From Pegea sp. RAD2-039 (Eukaryota; Chordata; Thaliacea; Salpida; Salpidae), in contig JAQGEQ010000357.1 in NCBI GenBank assembly GCA_034620365.1, positions 1 to 64,000 of the forward strand: a DNA stretch of 64,000 bases. The letters run 5' to 3'. Every line of letters begins with the position of its first letter. The stretch's first letter is position 1. The position numbers and the translations under genes are program-made. Below are positions 46,082 to 60,700 of this stretch, one piece after another. The notes beneath the pieces were generated by a model, which was given only the letters and a program-made list of their open reading frames with translations, ran no database searches and had not been told where the DNA came from.

Positions 46082-49000
46082 ATGTATTCATCAGGTGTAA
46101 GTTGTTTTTATGTTTAGATATTTTTATATTTTGGATTTTTTATAATATTTTCTATTTAGCTTTTTCTATCTCTGTTAGATTTTAAAAGCTGTTTAAAAAT
46201 ATATTTATATTTTTTCCTACAAAAATCTTATTAAAAGATACTGATTTTTATTTCAAAATATTTTGAATTAAACTTAATTAATTCATAAAATAATATTTTT
46301 ATATGATTCACAATTCTTTAAATTATAATAATACTTTGTAACTGATTTAAAAATTTTGATAAAATTGTAGTTTGTGATGAAATTGTATCATGTTCTCAGG
46401 CAGGTGTTGCATACATCTTTAATCTTATAGTTGGAACAGGAGCACTAGCTCTTCCGAAGGCAGTTGCTGGTGCTGGCTGGCTCATCAGTATTATATTCTT
46501 ATTTTTATTGGGCTCACTAAGGTTGCTACTATATGAAATAAAACCACTTTTTTAAAATTTATATATTTTCAGTTATATTACAACAACTTTTGTGATTGAA
46601 TCATTATCAATTGCAAATGCTTGTTATCGACGTGATAAGTCAGATGATTTGGTAATTTATATATTTTTTGATGGTGTTACCATTGAGTTGAACTATTTTG
46701 TTATTTTAGCTTCACACAGACAGTTTTGTTAAGGGGATAAAGGAAGAAAAAAATCATAAGAGTCCTTCTGTAACAAGAAGAGATGCAAAAACTGAAAGAG
46801 ATCCTTTGCTAGGAGATCAAGATGGTGAATTATAACATATTTACTTTTCATATTTTATAATTAAAATTGTTTTTGAACTAATCAACAGCAATAAGTTGAT
46901 AAATTGTAACTAAAGTATTTATTTATTGTAAAAAGATAAGCCAGAAAGACTGTTCTTTATTACCTTCAACTGATTTTTTTATTTACATTTAAAAAAACAA
47001 GAAAGAGACTGATATATACTTGATTTTTTGGGAAATGACAAAAAAAGATCAAAAATGTTTAATTAATTTTTAATAATGAAATATTTACTATTTGTAACAT
47101 ATATTAATAGTAATTAAGCGGTTGTTATATGAACTTGATATTGATTTAAATGATGTAAAATAAAATTGATCTATTGTTGTAAATTCTTGTAGTAATAATC
47201 ATGTTAGAAAATCTCTTTTTTTTTGTTTACTTTAATAATATTTAAAGTGATTTTACTTGTCTCAATCAGTTTTGATTTGTTTGGTAGCTTCATGCTTTTA
47301 TTGGAGATATTTTTTTCCTTATAGGTTATTACAGAAATTCAAAATGGCGAAAATATAGTGAGTATAAGAAGCATTCAATGAGATAATACTAAAAAGTTTC
47401 ATCTAACACTAAATGAAACATGCAATGTTCTTCTTTTTGCTTTCAGTTTGTAACATTTGCCAAAATCTTTTTGTTCTGTGGTTGAAAATATACCTTTTTT
47501 TTATACAAATACTTTCATCTGTCATCTGCTCTACTTGGCTATCTGTCCTATTTTGCATTTTAGTTTGCCTTTTCTGCCTGAACTCTTCCTAATATGTTTC
47601 TGTTTCACTAAAATATGCGCTTCTTAAAACTAAATCTAAAGTTTTTTTTTAAATTACTAAATAATTAGATTCATTTTAAATTATTTCACACAAAGTATTT
47701 TCATTTAAATAACTTAGTTTAAAGTTCCTAAGTTTACTACGAAAAAACAGACTAGATCTTTAAATATTACATCTATAGGCAATCAACCTCATCAATCAAT
47801 TCCGATTAATAGTATAGAAGACAATTTTGAAATAACTAGGAATATAGAAATGGGGGAAATGTCAATCATGTTTTTCAACAAAAGTAGTTTATATTAAAAA
47901 ATATTATATACTTTTATAAATTTTAAAAATAAATAAGAAGTTATTTTGTTTCCAACTTTTATTCTTTATTTGTTCACTTTAGAAGAAACTATTTTATTTA
48001 TTTTAACAATTGTAGCAGAATTGAAAGATGAACTTTTAAAAGTTCATTGACAAATTTGTAAACTTTCGAAATCTTTTTTATTAGTTGGTCGAATAGCTTT
48101 CTACATTTGTATAATTGTTTATCTTTATGGAGATCTCGCTATCTATGCAGCTGCAGTCCCTAAATCTATGAGAGATATCGCCTGGTGAGTTGTTACAGTA
48201 TTTGGCTTTGTCTAATATTTAAAACTATTTTTTAGTGCGAGTATTTCCTGCAACTCTTCCAATTCAACTCATTCTAAAAGTGAACTTTGTTGGACTGGAC
48301 TTAATCGTGATGACGTTTACCGGATTTTTTTGGTATCTTTTTTATTCATTTTAACAAAATAAAGATTTCTTTTTTCTAATATAATTAGACAAATATGGTC
48401 AGATAACATTTTGGCATCTATTTTATCATTACAACATCTTTTGCAATTTCTGATTACAATTTTCTAATTAACTTTATTTAGAAACTAATTTTGAATTTGA
48501 TTCTCATTTAGAATTTAATTGTTTTGTTTATAGGCGGTTTTTACACTTTTTTTGGCCCCTTTTGCTTATTTTAATGTTCAAAAAACGAAATACCTCCAGT
48601 ATTTTACAACAGTGCTACGATGGATCGGTGTGTATACATAATTAACTTTACAATTTACCATATTTACGTTATTTGATGTAAAATTCCGACTTTTTAAAAT
48701 CCTCAAAAAAGCCCAGATATAAGGTTTAAAGATTGATCTTTCTTATTCAGTGATCTTCTTAAACTAATCAGCTAATCAAGAGACCTCTTTTTATCATAAT
48801 CACCAGAATATCTTTAACTGACCCAGGGAGGGTCTTTAAGGACCCCAAAAAAGGTTTAAAGATCCTAGAACATGGTGAAAGAGTCCATAATATGTTTAGA
48901 AGACTCCAAGTATGTCTTGGGAGTCTGTAAGATGTTCGGTGAACCCAGGGTGTGCTTAGAAGGTCCAGAGCGTTTTTAAAGACCCAGAAAAGCTGTTTTC

Positions 49001-51635
49001 AAATTTATTTTAAATAATTGTAAATAAAATTACCTTTTTTATTAAAAACTTGCAAAAAAAAATAAATCGAAATAATATTTTTTAGACAACTACCAAATAT
49101 AGATATCTAAAAATAGCTCTTGATCTAAACAAACTTTATTTTATCCTTAAAACAACTCAATAGACAAAACTATTAACTACCTAATTTCAACAACAAAAAC
49201 AAACAAGTCTTTAAAGTGCTGACTTGTTGTTCATTCAACAACTATTTATAGCAACTTTCGTTTTTCTGCAGCTTTTATTGTGATGATAGTTTTGGCATTT
49301 CTATTAATAGTAAACAACAACAAAAAAGGCATCATTAGAAAACCTTCAGTTGCAAACTTTAATGAACTACCAAATCTTTTTGGTGTCTCTGTTTATTCGT
49401 TCATGTGTCAACACTCATTACCATCTCTTGTGACACCAATTAAAAACAAGAAAAAGTTGAAATGGTTGCTTCTTTTTGACTATATACTTATTTTTGGTTT
49501 TTATGCTTTACTTAGCTTGACTGCAGTGTTTGCATTTGATTCAAATACCATTCAAGACATCTACACACTAAACTTTCAGGTATTTGATTGTTTGATTTAG
49601 TTTCTTGTTTAACTCTTACTTTTTTTGCAGGATTCTTGTGAAGCTACTGATATAACTTTTTTGCGATATTTTTTGGGTTTATTTCCAGTGTTTACTATTT
49701 CAACAAACTTTCCTATCATTGCTGTAACACTTACTAATAATTTGAAGGTTCGTAAAACGTTTATTTTTATGAAACAAAAAATTTTTAAAGTTTCAAGACC
49801 AACATCTAATGTATCAGAGAAATTATTTGATCTGTTTAATATTTTAGGGTTTAAATCTTATCTTGAGACACATAACTAAGAAAAAGATCTTTTTAAGTCA
49901 ATTTTGAACTTGATATACTTTGTAATCAACAAATCCAAATTTTGATCCACAAAAAGCTTCTTTTATATAATCTCTATTAAACTCTTTAGTGTGAAAAAGA
50001 CGTTTACTACAAGTATAAATCACCAAATTACCTATAAAGATATCATCATGACTTCTCTCTTAGTAATAGCTCAAGTAATTTTATTTACAAATTTGAAAAG
50101 AAATTTACGTGAATTATTCTTTACAACAAAATTTGACCACAGAATCTTAAAAAATTGTCAGGTAACCTTCGATTTTTAAACCAGCGACCCTTAATTTAAA
50201 TTCAATTCAGAAAACAAGATTGTAATCAAAAGATAACTTGATCGATTTAATTGATATTAAACTTTTTCCAGGCATTGTTTTCATCTGTATCTTCTTCATC
50301 ATTATTTTACAATCGTATTCTGTTTCCTACACTTGCAATTGTACCACCAATAGCTGCTGCATTTGTCACTAATGATATAACGAGCCTGGTTGGCTATACT
50401 GGTTCGTATGCTGGTGCTGGTGTCCAGTATGTTATACCAGCGACTCTTGTGTTAATGGCAAGAAAACATGGGGCTACTATTTATGGTGAATCAGCAATTA
50501 AAGAAAATCAATACAAGTAAAGTTTTTTGAAAAGATTTAATTAATTATTCTGTATTTATCGCAATTACCATATCAAGAGCATGTTCAGGGGGCCCAGAAC
50601 ATGTTTAATCCGTTATATTAGTAATTTTTTGCACCAATTTTATACTAAATGAAATTAACTATTAAATTTAGGAGTAGCTCCAACCACCTTGCTCTATGGT
50701 CATAGCGCATGCGTAGTTAGATATTAACAAACTTTTTTCTTGATTATGTTCATAGTTTATAGTTTGAAAATCAACAAAAGTATGTCACCTAGAAGTTGTA
50801 AGAGTTTAAATTTAACAAACTACATCATCAGTGTTTTGGTCGAACCAATATTTGCATAATTGCAAAAATCTATTTTTTGCTCTTAATAAGAACACAAAAT
50901 AGTGTTTAAGTCACCTTCATTAAAAGTAGTTGACAACTTTATCTACTACAAACTGACAAACCGGTAAAAATATCAGTTTGTTTTAGATGTATGTTGCAAA
51001 ATAATCTCAAATTTTGAAAGTACTAAGTAGATTAGTTGATGACTTCATTAAAGATCTTTTCTTAAGGCGTAAAATGTTGACATTTTGGTCTTTTTACATT
51101 TTTGCGCGAGAACATTTGCTGTAATAGAACTACTAAAAGATCGTTTTGCTAATTTTATCATTTTTTCATTTCAATACTTTTAATTATAAGCAATACAGAT
51201 ATCAATATCAACAGAATCACAAACAGCAGATAACATCACAAATATTTAATCAAACAACTCAATTATCGGTTTGATTTACTCTTTGTTATATAAAGCAACA
51301 AATCCATGATTTAAATTTATATCTCAGCCATGTGTTGCTACCCAATTGAGTTGAAGTATTGACACACAAACACATGTGTCTCAATAATTAGTCTAACTTC
51401 ATCGTTCTTCAGTTGAATATCTACTAAACTAGTTTATTTTTCGTCATCGAAAACGTCTTAATTTAAAAGTATGATCTTACTAAACAAACATTGAAAGATT
51501 CATGAAAAGCAATAAACTGGTTGTTATTTTTACAGGTCTCCATTTTTCAGGCGTATTTGGATTATAATATTATTATTATGGACGGTAGTTTGTATCACCT
51601 TTTTAACTGTCAATCATATTCTAAGTCGTCATTGA
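46082..51635 (+). CDS. TMEM104: TMEM104, amino-acid-transporter-like membrane protein, 12 exons
   Basis: Exons: 46082-46096, 46400-46521, 46573-46651, 46710-46824, 47779-47883, 48085-48184, 48236-48332, 48534-48627, 49272-49579, 49631-49747, 50272-50516, 51536-51635. Phases agree and give 498 aa, against 496 in human. The start is MYSSG, then AYIFNLIVGTGALALPKAVA (first membrane helix with the GTGAL signature), TTTFVIESLSIANA, a charged cytoplasmic loop, YLYGDLAIYAAAVP and FNVQKTKYLQ. The most conserved part is FGVSVYSFMCQHSLPSLVTP and LGLFPVFTISTNFPIIAVTL. It ends with a last helix and SRH. It is distantly related to SLC32/36/38 transporters; substrate unknown. The 5-codon first exon was chosen because MYSSG matches the family's N-terminus and gives phase 0. 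A frame at 49991-50179 was left out as intronic. Confidence 0.95.
48819..48995. repeat. Degenerate ~20-bp minisatellite in TMEM104 intron 8
   Basis: About nine imperfect units of ~20 bp with the consensus ACCCAGAATATGTTTAAAG, for example GACCCCAAAAAAGGTTTAAA, AGTCCATAATATGTTTAGAA and AACCCAGGGTGTGCTTAGAA. It is GC-richer than the surrounding intron. A single related unit occurs at 50577-50606 in intron 11. Confidence 0.7.
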
Positions 51636-53971
51636 AGATGAATCCTTCACCGACGTTCTTCTTGTTTCACTTAAAAGTGAAATCGGCAAAAATAATGTTT
51701 AGAAAGTTTATTGTTGAAAGAATTTTGTATTTGGATTTAATCTTAAACTGCTCCATCTTCAAATCTTTCCGTATCTTTGGAAAGTTTTTAATTGATGTAT
51801 ATTAATCTTAATAATCTTTTCTTATTAGCTCTTCAATCTTTTTAAAAATTTTTTTCTGCTTTCTTGAGTCGTTTTTGTTTTCCAAAATGAGCCATTTTCA
51901 ATCCAGAATTTACAAGTTTTTTCTGCAATCTTCGAACTAATTTAGTTTTTTATCATTTGAACTATTAAATGAGTCATACAATTTTCAATTTATTTCAAAA
52001 TATTTTTTCAACTAATTATTTTCTTATTTAGTGAAATAGCTTTTAGCAAACAAACAAAAATCTTTTGTAATATTAAAGTTTTTAATTTAAATGATAAAAA
52101 TAAAACAATTGTTTAATAAGCTCTAAGAATCCCAAAGTACAAAGGATAGTTTACTCACCGATAAATCACAATAAACTAATTTTTAATTGATATATTTACA
52201 CTAATCGTGTCTCAAGTGAGTTACACATAACTTATTCATTCAGTAATAGGTAGGCTGATTTCAAAAACTCTTTTTACCTTATAAAGAAATTAGATTTCAC
52301 TTCAGTCTATTTGTTTCTTAAATTAGAGAACCCATTTGCCAGTCACTAACCAGGCGACTGAAGCTTATATGAGTAGACTGATGAAATGAGAGATAATTAT
52401 CACTATAAACCAAGAAATATAAAAAAAGGAAAATATTTTATTGCAATAAGGGTTTGGATAGGGTGCAATGCATAGGTTGTGGATAGCATTAAACAGTGAA
52501 AGTTATCGACAGTAATAAAAAGAGGGTTAGGAAAAGTTACAAACGCAATTAAGTCTCGAAACTTTGCACTATATATACAATTAATTACTATTCTAAAGCT
52601 TGTCTAGTATTTCTAAACCAAAATTTTAAAAGAATCTCGTAGAATAAACTTATTGATAACATCACAAAATAACTTTGATCAGCATTTATTTAATTTTTTA
52701 TCACCTTATTATGTAGAAAAAGCTAATTACCATTAAGATATACAGTGTGACTCCTTAATGAATTTTAGATAACCATTTTATTTATGACAAGCCTTAAAGG
52801 TGGATCAATTTGTTAAATGTTTTTTGATTAAAGTTTGTTTTGGGAATTCAAATTTAGCTTTTTTAATTAATTACATTTACATAAGTTTGTAACTACTTAC
52901 ATAACTAATTACATAACTAATTACATAAATTTAATGATCATCATTTACCACATAAAAAACCCTATTAACAATTAAAACATTTTGAAATTACCACATTTGG
53001 CTCATTACAATTTGGCTTTAATTTGATTTTCTAATCTTACAAATGCTGGTGGTATTATATAGATATTTACTTATTTATTTTTAAATTATTTTCCATTAGT
53101 TTAATTTTATTTTTTATAAACTAAACGCAACAGTTAAAAAAGTTGAAATGAATTGAAAAGTTTATCTTTTAATCAATCGTTCTACACAGAAAAAACATAT
53201 TTTCTTTTGAATCATAATTTTAATTTATTGTTACGATAGCAACTTAATAATTTAAGATGTTACTTTAAGTTATACATTACTTATGAAAGATTTGCTTTTT
53301 ATTAGGATATATTCATTCAATAATAAATTTAGTGATAGCATTAAGATCTCAATTTTTGTTGTAATTATTAAGCAAACTAAAGGATTACTTTATAAAGCAA
53401 ATCAAACTTTAATAGCTCAAGATAATTCCTTTATTACTTATTTGAGATGAACAAACAATGTTTCATAAACTTCCATTGTGTTGTAGATTAAAATATAAAA
53501 CCTTGAATAATGACAGTAACTTAGTTAAAAACTAATTTGGACCACTCGACAATATTAACAAAAGCTAATTGTTAGAAAATGTAACATTTTTGTAAACAAC
53601 TTACTATAAAGAAAATTTATTTTAGATTATATAGATTACTTTTACATACTTTGTGGAATCAATAAAAAGAGTTTTGACATATTTCAAAATAATCTGATAC
53701 AAATTATAAAAAGAATAATTATTATAAAAAAAGTGAACATTTAATAAAATATATTTTTATTTGCAATATCAAATAAAGAGGTTATCTTATAAGCTATTTG
53801 TCTAACTTAATGAAATCCAACAAACTGTATCAATTGAAGTTGATCCTTTCAATAAAGTCATTTCTAAAATATTCTTTAAGTGTTTACCAATTATAACAGC
53901 CCTTTAAACGTCTCTCTATCTCATTAAAGCTTATCAACGTACCACAGCAACTAAACAATGTTGCTATGTAG

Positions 53972-54066
53972 ATGACTAGGAAACGTAAAAAAGGTATAAC
54001 TTTAAGAGAAGAACACTTTTGTAATAAGCTCCCAGCTGAGCTTTTGTCCAAAGAAAAGAAAAGATT
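53972..54066 (+). other. Possible small first coding exon
   Basis: ATG starts MTRKRKKGITLREEHFCNKL and PAELLSKEKKR, then a strong donor ATT|GTAAGT. The next good acceptor (TTATTTCAG, about 54179) joins in frame to three codons and a stop, giving a 35-aa basic peptide. It could be a micropeptide, the first exon of an unseen gene, or chance. Confidence 0.2.
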
Positions 54067-56734
54067 GTAAGTAAAAGAAGATTTTATAGGATAAAAAAAC
54101 TAACTGTTTTCATCAGCTGTTTTAGTATATATAGCAAGGTTATTTTATATCCAACGTACTTCTATTCTACTTATTTCAGGTGTAACTTATAATTTTTGTT
54201 TAGAAAACAGATGCAGTGAGAATATCAAATAACTTCTTTTGAACTTGATAACATTTGCTTGATTGTCCAAACGCAAATTCCGTGATCTTCTTATGAAATT
54301 AGTGTCTGGACATCCTGTGAATGTAAATCACAATCAACTAAAATAGATTTTTATTATATTTCAGATAAGATTCAATTTTATATTACTAACCAAAAATAAT
54401 TAGAATATATAAATTTTGATGTTGTATTTGTTTTCATCAAATATAAAAAGTTGTTTTGTTGTAGATATGTTTAATGTCTGCATATTTTTCTATTGCACTT
54501 GTCTCCTTCTAACTTTTTTACCTCTTTCAACAAATTTTATGTTTAATGTTCATATTAACTTCTGTTTTCTTTTAAAGTTTATCAAAATGTCTGAATTTAA
54601 ACATTTTGTAAATGTCTAATAAATAACTTAATACTTGAAATCCTTATTTTGCTACTTATTAAATGTTTCAAGCAATTTTTTACTGAATTACATTTTTATC
54701 AGTGAAAATGAATCTATTGAGTCTTAGTAAAAATCAACAATTTTCAATATTTTAACGTTTTGAGTTTAAAAGTCAAAGAAGTTTTGTTAAGCTAAAATTT
54801 TTATCAAATTTCTTGAAGCAAAGTGTATAGTAAAAATATTACTCTATACCAATAATAACTCGATCACTATTAAGCTAATGATCAGTTACTAAGAAAAGAG
54901 CATCATTTGAAGATAAGTTCAAATCCTACTGGCATAAAATCATTTTAGTAAATATTTTCAATTTTTACTGCTACTCATAAATCCTATGAAAGTTGATTCA
55001 TTTCAAATAAATACAAAAATTCGTTTTATAATTTATTTGTAAATAATCTTCTTTCAACTTTTTTATTATTTTTTTGGGAGTCATTTAAACTTTTTGTTTT
55101 GAATTTTGCTGAAGCAAACTTTGTAGTTTTTCTTACCTTTAATAAACTTAGTATTTTCATGCATCAATGCCTGTACGTCTCTTTTATGCTTGCATGTACT
55201 TCTTTCCTTAATTTATAAAATAAACGGTTTTTTACAATATTGAACAGTTTGTATGGACTATTATACTCAAAACTACAATTGCTAAAGAAATAGTTGTTTT
55301 ATAATTTCATGGTCTTTAAGTTTATCGTAGCTATTTTAGAAAACAAAAACTCAAAAAATGTTTCATGTACAAAGTGAATGTTAAAAGATTATCCAGGGTC
55401 TTTAATATTTGAACAAGTTTATTTCAAGCAACTGACATTTTTGTGATCAAATATTTGGCAAGCATTCATCTGTAGATTTGTAGATTGAAAAATTAAACAT
55501 CACAACAGTTTCATGAATAATTGTATACTGAACTGTAAACTTAACAGGTGTTCTTCAAACAAAATGCAATTGCAAAAGGTTTAAATTTAACAAACTATGA
55601 AGCCCTCCATGTAATGTTTATCAAAACTATTTTTATTTTAAAAGTAAATATCATCTTCATAATAAACCAGGCTCTAGTTTAAAGATTAGCTTTGAGCTGC
55701 AAACTTAAAAAGAGAAATCTGACTAATAATCTAAGCAAATGTATAAATATTTAGAGTAATAACAATTTCAAAAAGCTAATCAGACTAATTGACTGATAAT
55801 CAAGATGTTTTGTGAACTCAAAGCAACTATAAATACTGAACTGATTTTTAAATTAGGCGATAATAGTTAAACTGAGTTCTTGTTAAGACAATTTTTACAA
55901 ATACTTCACATTAAGTTTTAAAGATTAGATACAAAGCACAACTTAATATATGACAAAATAGTTGGCAGTTTTATAAATTTATCTAACAAATATTATCAAG
56001 AACATTTACAAAAGAAATTCAAACAAATTTTATGTTTATATTGATAAGTATTTTATAAAATATTGATAAATAAATCATTTGTGTTGCTTAAACCGTTTTT
56101 AAATTAATTTTACAGTCATACTTATCAAATAAATTTTATCTTAGCAAGTCTTGTAGACAAATAAACTTAAACATATATTTTAAACTTGAAAATATAAGCA
56201 AATATTTGTAAATCTTCAAGTTCATTAAAAAGTTTTAGTTTGCTTGTAAGACTCGCCAGTACTTAAAAGTGACATTTTGTTCGGTTTCAAAACATGTTTG
56301 TATCTGAGACTTTGCTACGCTTGAGCAGTTAATACATCGAAAATTATAATTTGTTGCTTCATCTTCAAATAAGAAAACACTTGATAGTAACTTGTTCAAA
56401 TCAATTTCTATTTGATAAAGATTTGTGGAAATTGATTAAGAGTTTAGATTATCAGATTAAAATATGACTAACTAATGTGCAATGTGATTAAAAACTCAAA
56501 TTTATAAATGATTCAATTTTATTTTCAATAATTTTGATAACTTTTTCACTGAAGTATCAGAGAGATTTAAAGACTAATTGAACATAAGTGGGCTGCAAAT
56601 TATTCACATCAAGATTGACAATTTAATTAAAAAGAAACTTTTAATAAAACTTTCCGTGATTTTCACTTGAAATATTTTAACCTGGTCAACTGACTACATC
56701 TAAAACAAAGTGTTAGCCTGAAGATTAGACATAA

Positions 56735-57021
56735 TGACGTCACAAGTAGCTTCGAAAAAAGATGAGCTTGCAGCAATTGAACAAAAGAAAGAATCTTAGA
56801 AATGAGCAGGGTAATAAAAAAAACTACGAATTGACGTCAGACCGCAAAAGGTGTTTACATTGGGTCTAAAAAAGCGACAGAACAAGCAAAAATCTATTAT
56901 GTAGTCGACGAAAGTGGCTAGGGCAATGAAGCGTTGCACCACTGTGCATTTTTGACTTGCTCATACCTTCATCTGCTCACTGAACAAGAAATTAAACTTG
57001 GAGTTGTATGAGTTGACGTCA
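56735..57021. promoter_or_regulatory. Three perfect TGACGTCA (CRE-type) sites upstream of hemicentin
   Basis: TGACGTCA, the palindromic CREB/ATF site, occurs at 56735-56742, 56832-56839 and 57014-57021, about 0.8-1.1 kb before the hemicentin ATG. Three in 290 bp of AT-rich DNA is far above chance. Use as enhancer sites is inferred. Confidence 0.45.
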
Positions 57022-57795
57022 TTGTTCTTCGTCTAACCTTGCAATAACAACAAGATTTTTCAGATCAGTTTTTTTACCAACTTGAAGAACTTGCGCAATA
57101 TTAAGATTTTTTTATCTGGGTTCAGATTTCGTTGATATTAGAAACAATCGGTTTAAAATCGTTCTAGTAAGTTTAGTTTTATTATGGTGAGATATCTCGA
57201 TTAGTTATGGAGATAGATTATTAAGTTGAAGAGTTTTTAATTCGTGAAATAATAAAGCACAGAATCACATTTACTTCTCTAACAAGTAAAACAAAAAAAA
57301 AGAGAAAAAATGAAGAAGAAAAAACTTTGTTGGAAACAGAAAGTTAGTAGAATCAGACACAGGAAATAAGATCGTTTCAGCATCCACTCTTCAGGCAAGT
57401 ATTCAACCTCATCAGTTCATAGTTAGATAATTTGTATTTTAACTGATTAATTATTCGACTAGATAGCTGAAGTTTTATTAACATCTTTAAAAAGTATTAA
57501 GGCATCGAGGTTTTTTAGTAGGGCGAGAGATATGTTATAAGAAATGTTTTAACTAAGAATGTAAAATTTACTTTGAGGGTTTTAGGTTAATTGAATAGTT
57601 GATAAGAAGGAGAGATATTGGAGTGTTTTTGTAAAGTTTTATTCCTCATAAATTTCATTTTATTTTATTCAGGAATTTGTAGCAAGTTTTTGTAGCATTT
57701 TAGCACAGAATCTTTGATTCAAAACTCCTACAAATCTATTTACTTTTGAAATGAGTAAAACTTCTTTGTAAATCTCAAACAAACTTCAACGTAAA

Positions 57796-60700
57796 ATGAT
57801 TTTTTCATCTCTTCTGTTACTCATCATTGCGTATGATGTCACAATTGGTCAATACGCGACCCATTACGGAACATCTAGAGCTGTGGAAGTCGATATCCGA
57901 GGTATCGTGATTGGAGACATACGAAGTGAAACGTATCACCCAGATCTTGATGGAGTCACAGCCGGTGCCTCTTCACTCGCTTTTGTTTTTGATATCACTG
58001 GATCGATGTGGGATGATTTGAAGCAAGTGACAGCAGGTGCCAAGCAGATACTCGAAACCACTTTAGGTCGGCAGGAACAACCACTGCATAATTACATTTT
58101 GGTCCCTTTTCATGACCCACGTAAGTAGCGCCAATAGTAAAGTGATCTGGTCGTATTCAACGACATTTTTTCAGAGGTTGGACCAGTTACTGTAACCACA
58201 GACCCAGACCACTTTGAACAAAGTCTTCGTAATCTTTATATTCAAGGTGGAGGGGATTGCCCCGAAATGAGTATCACAGCAATTAGGTGATTCCCCTTCA
58301 CTGAAAGCTCTGGGCTGCTTTAAACATAAACCTTTATAGAGAAGCTCTTCTGATCTCACTTCCGGGATCTTTTATCTATGTCTTCACTGATGCAAGATCA
58401 AAAGATTATTTACAGCTTCCTGAAATCTTAAAGATTATTCAACGCAAACAAAGCCAGGTGGATTTTTAATGTCGCTGACACTCGCTTTCAACTTGGTTGT
58501 ATTTTAGGTTGTGTTCGTTCTAACCGGAGATTGTGAAAACCAAACTCATGATGGATACAAAGCATATGAGCGAATCGCAGCAACTAGTTCAGGTCAGGTG
58601 TTCTTCATCACCAAAGATGATGTCTCAGAGGTTTGTTTTGACTTCTTTGTATCTGAAACCTTCAAATTGTCTTCAGCAATTTATCTGCTAAACATATTTA
58701 AACATTTATCAGCTTCTTAAAAGTAATTATAGTAAGTTGGCACTTTAGTATTGATCTAGATAAATACTTTAAAAGTGATTAGGCTAAAGTCTCTAAGAAT
58801 ATCCGCTGAGAGCACTTAACAAATGAAAAAGTGCTTCTTAGTGGATCGTTAATTGAAAATTGTCTTTGAAGGTTGTCAAGTTTATTGAAGTTTCAGTTCA
58901 AGCACAAAAAGTTGTTTTGCATGCTACAGATCATAGTGAAAGAGGTAGACATGAATGGCGATTACCATTTGACCCTGAGCTTCAAGAAATTACAATCGCT
59001 GTCAGTGGGCCAGGTAAGCTTAACAAGATTTAACTGAAAAAATACCTTTTGAAGGTTCCAAGCATATATCAATTTTCGCTTTATAGACAACCAAAAAGCG
59101 AAATAGTTATTTGGATATTAAATTTTAGGTAATATTTACTAATGTTCTTTATTATTTAGGACGTAGTCTTGAATTATATGACCCAACTGGTACTTTAATC
59201 AACGAAGATAATGGAATGGAAATTTTACTGAATCTAGATTCAGTTCTAATTGCAACTATAAAAGCTCCAAGCCCAGGTATTTGTCAAAAGCTGCAATTTT
59301 ATTCGTTAATGATTAAAGTTTGTTTTCTGAACAAACTAATTTCGTTTTTATTTGTTTTATCCCTTGGTAAGATTTGATTTTTACATCTGCTCTTATCTTA
59401 TCTCATTAAGTCTAAGTTTTTATCAATTTTATGATGTTGTAAGTTTCTTTACGAGATATAAAAGCTAAATGTGTTTGCTATAAACCAACATTTGGTCAGT
59501 TCTAAGGACTTTCAAAGATAAAACGATTTTAAATAAAGTTTTGATCCGACATTTGTTTTTATAAAGATATAAAACGAACCGGGCGACCTTTTAGTTAATT
59601 ATTTTGTTTTTGCATTTTCCTAGAGTCCGTTGTTTTTAAATTTAAAACAGTTTCTGCTATCATATGAAAAATAAGAATAAAATTATTCAAAAAATTGTTT
59701 TCAAATTTCAAATTATAAAACAGTTTGATTGATTTCAAATGAAAGTTCTATGACCTTTCTATTCTATATTTAAGCAATTTAAAGAAGATCACAAATAATT
59801 TGTTAAAGTTAATCATAAGGATACTTTTGAGATATTTAATTATTTAGCTCACATACTCCGTAAGGTTTCGATGATCAACTTCAAACTTTCCCTAACTTTC
59901 TTACAATGTTTCTTTCACTGTCTTCCTTTCTTGGTTTAAAGTGACTACCCGTGATAGGCTCTTTATTCATTTTCATCACTGCATTCATATAATCCTTAGT
60001 TGCCTGGTTGTTGACTGACAAACGGACTCTCCAATTTCTGAAAACTGAATGAAAATATACTTCATGATTGTTTAAAAATAATGATCAAATATTAAAATAA
60101 TTTTTGTTAAAGGTATATGGAGAGTTATAACAAATAGCAGCGGAGAGCACTCCCTACGTGTCACAGGCCTTAGTACCCTCGACTTTCAAGCTAGATTTTC
60201 AAGATGGCCGACATTAGATTGGAATAATGCTGACTTTCAACCAGTTTCAGGTTCACTTCATCAATTTTCTTCATAAAATTTGACTTTAAATTTTTATTCA
60301 GTCCTTAATTGTTATTTTTTTTATAGAAATGAAGACATATGCTTTGCTCAATGCAACAGGATTAATCTCACCTGGATCTTTATCATCTCTTCGTTTGGTT
60401 GATTCAGCTGGACGAGTGAAAAAGGTCTCAACACAAACTTTTTATAAATCATCTCACTCTCAAATACTTCCAGAGAATCCATCTCACGGAAAGTGAAAGT
60501 CAGAGTAGCGGACATATCTACTCCGTCGAACCTTTCATTTCACCCGATTATCCCTACTATTTAGTGGTGCACGGAGTCACCCACGATGGTTACCGCTTCG
60601 TTCGCGCGTCCAAGAACGCTATAATTAACGTTGCAGCAGGTTCAACACTCCCCCGTCACCATGACAACCGTTTTTTACGCGCATTTGCCGACAGAAAAGC

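Larger units (their letters stand above)
51636..57795. other. 6-kb gene-poor stretch upstream of hemicentin
   Basis: Very AT-rich. A minus-strand 33-codon basic frame (51950-51842, containing GLKMAHFGKQKRLKKAEKNF) ends in a stop and may be the tail of an unseen gene. A short 12-bp tandem repeat (ATTACATAACTA, about 3 units) is at 52897-52932. From about 56700 composition becomes less AT-rich and three TGACGTCA sites appear. A noncoding hemicentin exon joined to an acceptor at 57671 is possible. Confidence 0.45.

Noticed and set aside
49991-50179. Candidate extra TMEM104 exon
   Set aside because: Its phase fits no acceptor. Joining 49747 to 50272 directly gives the family sequence without it.
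54840-54950. tRNA-like T arm (AAGTTCAAATCCTACT) with a D-stem-like GATCA/TGATC
   Set aside because: Acceptor and T stems do not pair properly, and no anticodon arm could be drawn.
57815-58360. Minus-strand frame 58171-58359 and similar shadows
   Set aside because: They overlap hemicentin exons and have no features of their own.
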